From assembly GCA_955652345.1 (NCBI GenBank), contig CATPBV010000308.1, positions 1 to 15,019 of the forward strand: a stretch of DNA of 15,019 nucleotides. The letters are read 5' to 3'. Position numbers and translations under genes: made by a program. Positions 6,338-12,453 of this stretch are shown in pieces (within the stretch, counting starts at the first letter, position 1; the number at the start of each line of letters is the position of its first letter). The stretch comes from an uncultured Solirubrobacteraceae bacterium (GTDB lineage Bacteria; Actinomycetota; Thermoleophilia; Solirubrobacterales; Solirubrobacteraceae). The notes under the pieces were generated by a model, which was not told where the DNA came from, did no database searches, and saw nothing but the letters and a program-made list of their open reading frames with translations.

Positions 6338-6343
6338 AGATTG
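6338..6343 (-). promoter_or_regulatory. Possible -10 box CAATCT, exported-protein gene
   Basis: CAATCT keeps the two most conserved -10 positions (A2, T6) and is exactly seven bases upstream of GTG 6330. There is no Shine-Dalgarno sequence, so a leaderless internal promoter is possible. Weak match. Confidence 0.2.
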
Positions 6344-6352
6344 CTCGACGCG

Positions 6353-6368
6353 GCCCGGCGTGACGGGC
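6353..6368. other. Small GC hairpin between the two exported-protein genes
   Basis: GCCCG (6353-6357) and CGGGC (6364-6368) enclose a six-base loop just past the stop codon of the upstream gene (6373). It could attenuate read-through into the next gene. Only five base pairs, no U-tract. Confidence 0.25.
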
Positions 6369-6372
6369 TTGG

Positions 6373-7038
6373 CTACGGCAAGGACGCGTGCCGCAGCTTG
6401 CCGCCGTCGATCCAGTCGAGCGCGTGCCCGCGCAGCCTCAGTGAGCTCGCCCGAATGGAGCTGCCGTGATCGAGCGTGGTGACCGTGTGTCCGATCGCAC
6501 GGTGAATCGTCACCTCGCTGTGGGGGCCAAAGCCGGGGTTTCGCTCAGTCGCCCAGGCGACATTCCCCGATGGCGCCAGGACGTAGGTGACCAGGCTGTC
6601 GAACAGGCGTGGCACCATGTAGCTGACACTCACCGTGTGAAGCACCTTGCCGCCGGCCAGGTCGCGCACCGTGAGCGTGCTGCTCCCGGTGTCCACTCCG
6701 TGCTGATCGACGATGAAGCCGGCCATCGTTCCCCGGAGCCGGATCGCCCTGACCCTGCTGAGCGCGCTGGTCGAGGCGAGGAGCTGTGGCTTCGCTGCTC
6801 CGGGTGTGCACCCGTAGTAGTTATAAAGGGTGCCCAGCGCAGTGCGGCCCGTGGGCACGCGGTAGATGCGGCCGACGCTGTCCGCGACGACGGTCTTTGC
6901 GCCTGTCGGCCCGCACGCCGCCTTCTGCGCCCGGGTGCTGGCGGCCAGCACGAACAGGATCACGTACGCAGCCCCGCAGAGCGCTGCGAGCGCGAGCAAT
7001 GATCGAAGATTGAGTATCCGTCCCGGTCTGATTCTCAC
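6373..7038 (-). CDS. Exported or membrane-anchored protein of unknown function (221 aa)
   Basis: Unrecognised function. The basic N-terminus (MRIRPGRILNLR) precedes one hydrophobic helix at about 13-34 (SLLALAALCGAAYVILFVLAAS), a signal peptide or anchor. The exterior part begins with ACGPTGAKTVVADSVGRIYRVPTG and continues to YNYYGCTPG; cysteines C42 and C77 could form a disulfide. The remaining segment alternates short beta strands with turns (LRGTMAGFIVDQ, LTVRDLAGGKVLHTV, YVLAPSGNVAWA, LDWIDGGKLRHASLP), a pattern reminiscent of beta-propeller blades. The start is a GTG with AAGGAA about six bases upstream, a convincing ribosome binding site. It lies 143 bases downstream of the metallopeptidase gene and 42 bases upstream of the second exported protein, so the two exported genes are probably co-transcribed. 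Confidence 0.8.
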   Translation of the reverse strand: MRIRPGRILNLRSLLALAALCGAAYVILFVLAASTRAQKAACGPTGAKTVVADSVGRIYRVPTGRTALGTLYNYYGCTPGAAKPQLLASTSALSRVRAIRLRGTMAGFIVDQHGVDTGSSTLTVRDLAGGKVLHTVSVSYMVPRLFDSLVTYVLAPSGNVAWATERNPGFGPHSEVTIHRAIGHTVTTLDHGSSIRASSLRLRGHALDWIDGGKLRHASLP

Positions 7039-7181
7039 GGATGTTCCTTTTCCTTAGAGATGTAATACCCGGCGAAGCCACGAAGCAGTAGGCGCCCCGA
7101 CCTCGATCCCGGGTTCGTACGTGATCTACGCGCGAGCGCGAAATCCGTCACACGCTAATCGGCAAATCCCTGGGATCGGCT

Positions 7182-8690
7182 TTAGAGCGCTGGTGAGCCG
7201 TCCAGGTGAAGGTCGTCGACCATCACCCCGAAATCGAGTCCGTCGAGCTCGCCGAGCTGACGGAGCAGCTCCTCGGGGGTCAAACGCTGGCCCTCGAGCC
7301 AGAGCCCCTTCAGCAGGTCACCTGCTTCTGGGCGGTCGAACCAGGCCGCTCCGAAGCGGTCGCGCAGCACGCGGCGCAGGTGCGTCTCGAGCGCCCAGGC
7401 GCGCAGGTAGCAGGCGCAGTAGAACCCTGGGTCGACGTCGGCGAGATATGTCTCGCGGGCCCAGGCGACCCCCACGGCCGCGCCGAGTAGCTTGGAGTAG
7501 CGATCCGCCATCGTAGAAAGCGACCCGTCGGTCCCTGGCCCGTGCAGCTCGAGCTCATAAGCGAGCTTGCCGGCGTAGCGCCGAAGGTAGACGAGCCGCT
7601 GAGCCCGTGCGTGGGAGACGAGCGACGATGCGTCGGTCACGCCGAGCCGCCGGCGCAACCACTCCGGGTCCTCGACCAGGTTCTGGAGCAGGAACGCAAA
7701 CGCCTCCGTGATCGAGTTGTCGCCCAGATAGCGGAACTCGAACGGAAGCCCCGGCTCGACGTTTGCGAAGTGCTCGAGGTGCCCTCCCTCGTGAAACAGC
7801 ACCGAGAAGTCTTCCCAGCCCCCGATCGGCGTCAGGACCAGGTACACCTCGCCCGGCGAGCGCACCGCCGCGCAGAAGGCCCGGGGGGACTTCTTCGGCC
7901 TCGACTCGACGTCGAGCACCACCCCAGGCTGGCTGTTGACGTCGATTCCGAGTCCGTGCATGGTGCGCACGAAGCTGGGCAGGAGCTGGTCCGCCGGAAA
8001 CAGCGCGTCCATGTTGGCGGCGCGGAAGAACCGCGGCAAGTCGCTCCGCGCGAGCTCCGAGAACCCAAGCCCCAGCGTGCTTCGGAGCTCCGGCTCGAGA
8101 ACTTCCGGGTACGGCGTCTCGGTAGCTCGGATGAATGACTCCGTCTGGGTGTGGAGCCCGTCGAGGTCAAGCAGCTTGGATTGCTCGCACATCTCGCGAT
8201 AGCTGCCCCAGCCGAGCTCAGCCGCGCAGTGATGTTGGCGATCGGTCTGCTCGCGATACAGAGAGCCGAGGTGCTCATCGAGGGCTCGCACGCGGGCGTC
8301 CTCGATCGCCGCCCGCCTGGCAGCGTCCGGCTCATTGGCCTGGACCACGGAGGACTCCCGGAACCCCAGCCGTTCCCCGTTGACCTCGATCGACAGCTCG
8401 GCCTCGCGACGCGCCAGCTCGGACTCGACGCTCTTCGTGGCCTCCCCGATGTAGCCCTGCACAGCGAAGTCGACGAGCATCGTCAAGCGCCGGCGGTCGT
8501 CGTCGGCCGCTGCGCGGTCAGCCAGGTCTCGCAGCCACTCCACGGCCTCGCTCGTGAACAGCTCTGTGTGCTGCTCGTAGATCGGCTCGATCTCGTATGC
8601 GTCCTTGAGGCCTGCATAGTGTCGGTAGTACTCGCCTTCAAGCTGCGAGACGAAGGTCTCAGCCGATCGCCGGTAGGAGTCCAGTTCCAT
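7182..8690 (-). CDS. M3-like zinc metallopeptidase
   Basis: A 502-residue, mostly helical protein of the oligopeptidase (M3/MA clan) type. The zinc site is VLFHEGGHLEH with H300, E301 and H304; the third ligand is E329 in NSITEAFAFLL, 25 residues on, the usual M3 spacing. Further family-like segments are PRAFCAAVRSPGEVYLVLTPIGGWEDFSVLFHEGGH, and the C-terminal YLRAWALETHLRRVLRDRFGAAWF. The N-terminal half (1-260) is helical and charged, as in oligopeptidase F and related enzymes. The length is short for M3 (normally 560-700). No signal peptide, so a cytosolic peptidase digesting small peptides is most likely. ATG start with no Shine-Dalgarno; TAGGAT nine bases upstream suggests a leaderless message. 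Divergent from the RNA methyltransferase gene. Confidence 0.85.
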   Translation of the reverse strand: MELDSYRRSAETFVSQLEGEYYRHYAGLKDAYEIEPIYEQHTELFTSEAVEWLRDLADRAAADDDRRRLTMLVDFAVQGYIGEATKSVESELARREAELSIEVNGERLGFRESSVVQANEPDAARRAAIEDARVRALDEHLGSLYREQTDRQHHCAAELGWGSYREMCEQSKLLDLDGLHTQTESFIRATETPYPEVLEPELRSTLGLGFSELARSDLPRFFRAANMDALFPADQLLPSFVRTMHGLGIDVNSQPGVVLDVESRPKKSPRAFCAAVRSPGEVYLVLTPIGGWEDFSVLFHEGGHLEHFANVEPGLPFEFRYLGDNSITEAFAFLLQNLVEDPEWLRRRLGVTDASSLVSHARAQRLVYLRRYAGKLAYELELHGPGTDGSLSTMADRYSKLLGAAVGVAWARETYLADVDPGFYCACYLRAWALETHLRRVLRDRFGAAWFDRPEAGDLLKGLWLEGQRLTPEELLRQLGELDGLDFGVMVDDLHLDGSPAL

Positions 8691-8699
8691 GCGGCTGCC

Positions 8700-8727
8700 A
8701 TCCTAGTGTCGATGGGGACTCAGACAA
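8700..8727 (-). promoter_or_regulatory. Promoter of the metallopeptidase gene (TTGTCT-16-TAGGAT)
   Basis: On the minus strand TTGTCT (8727-8722), a 16-base spacer and TAGGAT (8705-8700) form a fair housekeeping promoter. ATG 8690 is nine bases beyond the -10 box, so the leader would be a few bases or none. The promoter overlaps the first codons of the divergent methyltransferase gene. Confidence 0.45.
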
Positions 8728-10061
8728 TCCGACCACGGCCGGGCGACGAGCTTCAGCTGACGATCGACTCGCTCGCGTTTGGCGGCGCCGGCGTGGCGCG
8801 CCTCGACGGCTACGTGGTGTTCGTCGCGGACGCTGTGCCGGGCGACCGGGTGCTCGCCAGCGTGACCAAGTCAAAGCGCGCCTACGCCGAGGCGCGCGCG
8901 ACCGACATCGTCGAGCCGAGCGCGCAGCGAATCCCGCCCGCCGCAAACCACCCCGGCGCTCCCTGGCAGGTCCTCCCCTACGAGCGCCAGCTCGAGGTCA
9001 AGCAGGAGCAGGTTCAGGAGGCGCTCACGCGACTCGGCCGGCTCGAGCACTTCACGCTCGAGCCGATCGTGCCGGCAGTCGAACCCTGGAGGTATCGCAA
9101 CAAGCTCGAGTATTCGTTCGGCGCTGACGAACACGGACGTCTGATCTGCGGCTTTCACGTCCCTGGCCGTTGGGACCAGGTGGTGGAGGTGACCGACTGC
9201 CTGCTCGCGTCCGAGCAAGCCAATGCCGCCCGCGAGCGCGTCGTGCAGTGGTGCCGGACGGCAGGGCTCGCCCCCTACGATCGCCGGTCTGGCGAGGGAT
9301 TCCTGCGGAACCTGGTCGTTCGCGAGGGTCGCCGCACCGGACAGCTACAGGTCCGTCTCGTCACCGGGGCGGGGCGGCTCGACCGCGACGGGTGCTCACG
9401 GGCTGCGCAACCAGCCGATGGCGTCCTCTGGACGCGCACCGACGCCGTGGCCGAGACCACTCAGCATGGCCAGACCGAGCTGTTGTCCGGCACAGACCGC
9501 CTCGAGGAGGAGATCGGCGGGCTACGGGTCCGGATCGCCCCCGAGGCGTTCTTCCAGACGAACACCGAGATGGCAGATCAGCTGTATGGGCTCGCGAGCG
9601 AGTACGCAGAGCTGAGCGGCTTCGAGCGTGTGTACGACCTGTACTGCGGGATCGGCACGATCGGGCTGCTGGTCTCGCCGCGCGCCGCCGAGGTCTGGGG
9701 ACTCGAGCTTCAAGAAGATGCGATCGCAAACGCGATCGACAACGCGCGACTGAACGAGATCGACAATGCTCGGTTCTTCGCCGGCGATGTCCGCCTGGCG
9801 CTGCGCGAGCTCACGGCGCGGGCCGGCAATCCCGACGTGGTCATCGTCGACCCTCCCCGCGCCGGGCTCTCCCAGAAGGTCGTCCGACGCGTGATCGAGG
9901 CGTCTCCCCGCCGGATCGTCTACGTGAGCTGCAATCCAACCACCCTCGCGCCCAACGCCGCCCAGTTGACGGAGGCGGGCTATCGGCTCATCCGCGTGCG
10001 GCCGGTCGACATGTTCCCGCAGACACCGCACATCGAGTGCGTGGCGGTGCTCGAGCGCTGA
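8712..10061 (+). CDS. TRAM-domain RNA (uracil-C5) methyltransferase, RlmD/RumA-like
   Basis: SAM-dependent enzyme that makes 5-methyluridine in rRNA or tRNA; 449 residues. Residues 10-70 form the TRAM RNA-binding barrel (LTIDSLAFGGAGVARLDGYVVFV, VPGDRVLASVTK). The methyltransferase core has FQTNTEMADQLY at 281-292, the SAM loop YDLYCGIGTIGLL at 308-320, VIVDPPRAGL at 377-386, the catalytic cysteine C407 in YVSCNPTTL, and the general base E442 in HIECV. The Fe-S loop of classical RlmD (CGGC-x2-QHLxYxxQLxxK) is here HPGAPWQVLPYERQLEVK at 80-97: the cluster cysteines are gone, although C163 (the fourth position) remains. ATG 8712 was chosen; GTG 8706 is possible. There is no Shine-Dalgarno, so it may be leaderless. 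The RNA site cannot be told from sequence. Confidence 0.92.
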   Translation: MGTQTIRPRPGDELQLTIDSLAFGGAGVARLDGYVVFVADAVPGDRVLASVTKSKRAYAEARATDIVEPSAQRIPPAANHPGAPWQVLPYERQLEVKQEQVQEALTRLGRLEHFTLEPIVPAVEPWRYRNKLEYSFGADEHGRLICGFHVPGRWDQVVEVTDCLLASEQANAARERVVQWCRTAGLAPYDRRSGEGFLRNLVVREGRRTGQLQVRLVTGAGRLDRDGCSRAAQPADGVLWTRTDAVAETTQHGQTELLSGTDRLEEEIGGLRVRIAPEAFFQTNTEMADQLYGLASEYAELSGFERVYDLYCGIGTIGLLVSPRAAEVWGLELQEDAIANAIDNARLNEIDNARFFAGDVRLALRELTARAGNPDVVIVDPPRAGLSQKVVRRVIEASPRRIVYVSCNPTTLAPNAAQLTEAGYRLIRVRPVDMFPQTPHIECVAVLER

Positions 10062-10120
10062 TCTAGCGAGCGAACGCCCTCATGTCCGGATGTGGCCGTC
10101 TGGAGCGGCCAGGCAGCCAG

Positions 10121-10170
10121 GGGCGAGCTCGCGCCCTAAAGGTGCCGGCCCGCCGGCCGATGAGCGCACC
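10121..10170. other. Nested GC-rich hairpins after the methyltransferase gene
   Basis: GGGCG (10121-10125) pairs with CGCCC (10132-10136) around AGCTCG. Directly after it, GGTGC (10141-10145) pairs with GCACC (10166-10170) and encloses GCCGG-CCCG-CCGGC. These lie 60-110 bases after the methyltransferase stop and 65 bases before the SHOCT gene. They may be a terminator or a leader structure. No U-tract and no known riboswitch consensus. Confidence 0.4.
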
Positions 10171-10218
10171 AGGTGACCCGCCATGCGCGTCGGGCGCGGG
10201 CACGGCTCTACTGGAGAC

Positions 10219-10224
10219 AGGAGG
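10219..10224 (+). promoter_or_regulatory. Strong Shine-Dalgarno AGGAGG for the SHOCT gene
   Basis: AGGAGG is nine bases upstream of ATG 10234. It fixes that start against an in-frame ATG at 10183, and is the best ribosome binding site in the window. Confidence 0.8.
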
Positions 10225-10233
10225 CAACGCCTG

Positions 10234-10899
10234 ATGAACTCAAATCTGATCGTGTTCGGGACCATCGGATTCATCGCCCTGTGCTTCGTACTGTCCTACG
10301 GGGGAGTGGCGATGATGAACGGGGGCACGTTTGCGCGCCGGCAAGCGAGGCGCCTCAAGGACCCGGTCGACGGCGTCCTGCAAGTGGTCGCCGCGAGCAG
10401 TCCGCCGTTCAACGCGTCGGCGAGCAACTACACGCTGACCGGCGTCATCCAGGCCCCAGGGGTACCCGCCACATCGGTTACGCACAGCGGGATGGCGGCC
10501 CTGTCGAAGTGGCCCCAGCCTGGCGCGCGGCTGCCGGTGACGGTTTCGCGTTCGCAGCCGAACAGATTCGTGATCCGCTGGGACGAGATCTCCGACAGCA
10601 GCCAACAGGCGAGCCAGCTGGCCGAACAGCTGGCTCAGTCGCTGCGTACCGCCGGCGGTGCGGGCCAGCCGACCGCGAGCTCCCTCGGGACTCCCACCTC
10701 GATCGTCTCAGACCCCGGTGACCTCATGCAGAAGCTGGAGGCCTCTGGCCTCGCGATGACCTTTCCGACGGCGGACCAGACGGGTGCCGCACCGACAGAC
10801 GCGGTCGACCAGCTTTCGAAGCTCGCGGACCTTCGGGACCGCGGGATCCTGACCCCCGCGGAGTTCGAAGCTCAGAAGCAGAAGCTGCTGGGGCAGTAG
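10234..10899 (+). CDS. Membrane-anchored SHOCT-domain protein (221 aa)
   Basis: Three parts are visible. Residues 4-28 (NLIVFGTIGFIALCFVLSYGGVAMM) are one transmembrane helix. Residues about 38-115 form a beta-rich domain (DGVLQVVAASSPPFN, YTLTGVIQAPGVPATSV, WPQPGARLPVTVSRSQPNRFVIRWDEI). After a Gln/Ala/Ser-rich linker (117-185), residues 189-221 are a SHOCT motif (DQLSKLADLRDRGILTPAEFEAQKQKLLG), a short C-terminal helical pair known from many unrelated bacterial proteins and thought to mediate oligomer or partner contacts. No enzyme motif is present. Membrane attachment with a cytosolic C-terminus is inferred. Start chosen from AGGAGG nine bases upstream. It lies 58 bases before the oxidoreductase gene, which appears to have its own promoter. 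Confidence 0.85.
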   Translation: MNSNLIVFGTIGFIALCFVLSYGGVAMMNGGTFARRQARRLKDPVDGVLQVVAASSPPFNASASNYTLTGVIQAPGVPATSVTHSGMAALSKWPQPGARLPVTVSRSQPNRFVIRWDEISDSSQQASQLAEQLAQSLRTAGGAGQPTASSLGTPTSIVSDPGDLMQKLEASGLAMTFPTADQTGAAPTDAVDQLSKLADLRDRGILTPAEFEAQKQKLLGQ

Positions 10900-10943
10900 T
10901 CCGCGCCCGGTCGATCGAGCTACCGCCGCTGCCCGAGCGCCGG

Positions 10944-10949
10944 TAGGGT
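10944..10949 (+). promoter_or_regulatory. -10 box TAGGGT, leaderless arrangement, oxidoreductase gene
   Basis: TAGGGT is eight bases upstream of ATG 10958, fitting a leaderless start. It also forms the right arm of a 6-bp dyad (CTACCG 10920-10925, CGGTAG 10941-10946). No clear -35 box. Confidence 0.35.
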
Positions 10950-10957
10950 CCGCGCCG

Positions 10958-11902
10958 ATGCGCGCGGTCACGATCAGAGATACCGAGCTGGTGGTCGAGG
11001 AGCATCCGGATCCCACACCGGGCGCCGGGGAGGCTCTCGTGCGGGTGAAGGCCGCGGGCATCAACGGCGCGGACATACACCAGCGGCGCGGCCACTACCC
11101 GGCGCCGCCGGGCTCGCCGCCGGACATCCCCGGACTCGAGCTGGCCGGCGAGGTGGTCGCGCTCGGCACTGGGGCCACCCGCTTCTCCCAGGGCGATCGC
11201 GTGATGGGCATAGTTGGTGGAGGTGGCCAGGCCGAGCTTGCGGTCGTCCATGAAACCGTTCTGATGGCCGTACCCGACTCGCTCGATTGGACGGCCGCAG
11301 GTTGCGTTCCGGAGGTGTTCACCACCGCCCACGACGCGGTCTTCACCCAGGCCCAGCTGAGGCCCGGCGAGCGCCTCCTGGTCCACGGCGGCGCGGGCGG
11401 CGTCGGCACGGCAGCGATTCAGCTCGGACGCGCCGCCGGCGCCAGAGTCACGGCGACAGTGAGGAATGCCGGTCTGCGGAAAGACGTGGAAAAGCTGGGC
11501 GCGAAGGTGATCGCGCCCGAAGGCTTCACCGACCACGGCCCGTTCGACGTGATCCTCGAGCTGGTGGGCGCGCCCAACCTCGCCGACAACCTCGCGTCAT
11601 TGGCGACCCAGGGCCGGATCGCGATCATCGGGGTCGGCGCTGGCGCCAAGGGCGAGCTCGACCTGAGGATGCTGATGGCAGTCCGCGGCCGGATTCATGC
11701 CTCGATGCTGCGCGCCCGTCCGCTCGAGGAGAAGGCGCTGACCGCGCGGGCGATGGAGCGCGCGGTGCTTCCGCTGTTCGAGGCCGGGACGCTCACCGTC
11801 CCGATCGCCGCGACTTACCCGCTCGATCGAGTCGAGGAGGCCTACGACCGGTTCACCGCCGGCGGAAAGCTCGGCAAGATCGCGCTGACGATGGGCGCTT
11901 AG
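10958..11902 (+). CDS. Zinc-independent MDR oxidoreductase, quinone oxidoreductase-like
   Basis: A 314-residue medium-chain dehydrogenase/reductase of the NADPH:quinone oxidoreductase type. The N-terminal GroES-like half runs AGINGADIHQRRGHYPAPPGSPPDIPGLELAGEVVALG (33-70) and GDRVMGIVGGGGQAELAVV. The Rossmann half has LLVHGGAGGVGTAAIQLGRAAGARVTATV (140-168), where AGGVG is typical of NADPH-using quinone reductases; the ending PLDRVEEAYDRFTAGGKLGKIALTM is the family signature. The structural- and catalytic-zinc cysteines of alcohol dehydrogenases are absent. It probably reduces quinones or enones with NADPH in the cytosol; the natural substrate is unknown. ATG start without Shine-Dalgarno, TAGGGT eight bases upstream. 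Its stop overlaps the convergent zinc-ribbon gene by four bases (TTAG). Confidence 0.9.
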   Translation: MRAVTIRDTELVVEEHPDPTPGAGEALVRVKAAGINGADIHQRRGHYPAPPGSPPDIPGLELAGEVVALGTGATRFSQGDRVMGIVGGGGQAELAVVHETVLMAVPDSLDWTAAGCVPEVFTTAHDAVFTQAQLRPGERLLVHGGAGGVGTAAIQLGRAAGARVTATVRNAGLRKDVEKLGAKVIAPEGFTDHGPFDVILELVGAPNLADNLASLATQGRIAIIGVGAGAKGELDLRMLMAVRGRIHASMLRARPLEEKALTARAMERAVLPLFEAGTLTVPIAATYPLDRVEEAYDRFTAGGKLGKIALTMGA

Positions 11903-12075
11903 CCGCCGAATTCAGCCTCGTCCGCTTCCAGGCCGGGCTCGTCCTCGGCCGCGTGGATCGCGCAGAGCGGCGGACCGCCCGACTCCATCACGGCCTGCAG
12001 CTCGCCAGCCGTCAGCTTCGCGCCGCACTCGGCGCAGCGGTCATCCCGCTCGATTGCCTCGTCGTCGAGGACCAT
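11899..12075 (-). CDS. Small zinc-ribbon-like protein (58 aa)
   Basis: A short acidic protein. CAEC (near residue 13) and CAIH (near residue 37) form a CxxC...CxxH set that could hold one zinc ion, resembling the zinc finger of DksA/TraR-type proteins but without their long coiled coil. The acidic tail EDEPGLEADEAEFGG follows. Function unknown; a role as a small transcription or ribosome accessory factor is only a guess. I chose ATG 12075: TAGGCT is seven bases upstream (leaderless), whereas GGAGG ends just one base before the ATG, too close for normal use. An extension to GTG 12120 is possible but adds a low-complexity segment. Convergent four-base overlap with the oxidoreductase gene. Confidence 0.65.
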   Translation of the reverse strand: MVLDDEAIERDDRCAECGAKLTAGELQAVMESGGPPLCAIHAAEDEPGLEADEAEFGG

Positions 12076-12082
12076 GCCTCCG

Positions 12083-12088
12083 AGCCTA
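12083..12088 (-). promoter_or_regulatory. -10 box TAGGCT, leaderless arrangement, zinc-ribbon gene
   Basis: TAGGCT on the minus strand lies seven bases from ATG 12075. The spacing matches the leaderless pattern at other genes of this window. Confidence 0.35.
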
Positions 12089-12216
12089 CCGCAGGCCGCT
12101 GGCCCGACGCATGCAGCCACGGGATGACGGCGAGCGGGTCGCGCGACGGAACAACCTCAATGAAGGGGGCGGGTTCGGGCTGCTGACCGGTGCGTCTCCA
12201 GGCTGAGGCCCAGAAT

Positions 12217-12335
12217 CGTGTGCATGACGCGTCACGGCACGTGTCTGCTGGGATGCGTGCCGTGTCATGCACACATGACGTGCGTAACACGGCAAGCACA
12301 CCCGCGGACGCGGAGCGTGACGCGTCATGCACACG
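12217..12335. repeat. Compound palindromic element with 20-bp inverted ends
   Basis: CGTGTGCATGACGCGTCACG at 12217-12236 recurs as a perfect reverse complement at 12316-12335, 79 bases further on. Inside, the motif TGTGCATGACRCG is found in three full copies (12219-12231 plus; 12261-12273 and 12321-12333 minus) and one partial copy (near 12272-12285, ACATGACGTGCG). ACGGCA-type blocks alternate with them. The element lies in the 378-base gene-free stretch 12076-12453 between two minus-strand genes. Short open frames through it translate as repeats of CMTRHA on both strands, a by-product of the palindrome. It looks like a REP/MITE-type intergenic repeat. No transposase is next to it. Confidence 0.8.
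12218..12274. repeat. 19-bp bulged hairpin inside the palindromic element
   Basis: GTGTGCATGAC (12218-12228) pairs with GTCATGCACAC (12264-12274). After a five-base bulge GCGTC, ACGGCACG (12234-12241) pairs with CGTGCCGT (12256-12263), leaving a 14-base loop. The bulge is precisely the difference between this arm and the shorter arm, as if five bases had been gained or lost. Confidence 0.75.
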
Positions 12336-12453
12336 GACTCGCCCCCTCATTGGGCAGTTTCAGCCGACGTAACCGTCGCGAACCTCACGCCGCGCGAGCA
12401 CCGCTTGACCGCAGGGCACGGCATCTCGGCTCTCCCCCCGCGTGCCGCCCAAT
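12336..12453. other. Gene-free stretch after the UDG-like gene
   Basis: No convincing gene. GGCACG (12415-12420) and CGTGCC (12441-12446) could form a 6-bp stem with a 20-base loop soon after the UDG-like stop, a weak terminator candidate. Nothing else stands out here or in 12089-12216. Confidence 0.3.

Noticed and set aside
7100..7130. Sequence GATCCCGGGTTCG resembling a tRNA T-arm
   Set aside because: No matching acceptor, D or anticodon arm around it on either strand.
8151..8711. 187-residue N-terminal extension in frame with the RNA methyltransferase
   Set aside because: It lies wholly antisense to the metallopeptidase gene, has no family resemblance, and the TRAM domain begins naturally at ATG 8712.
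12217..12335. Possible CRISPR array
   Set aside because: Repeat copies are in alternating orientation, irregularly spaced and few, with no regular spacers or cas genes.
12012..12372. Short frames encoding CMTRHA-type peptide repeats on both strands
   Set aside because: They arise from the palindromic DNA element, read similarly on both strands, and have no ribosome binding sites; DNA repeat rather than protein repeat.
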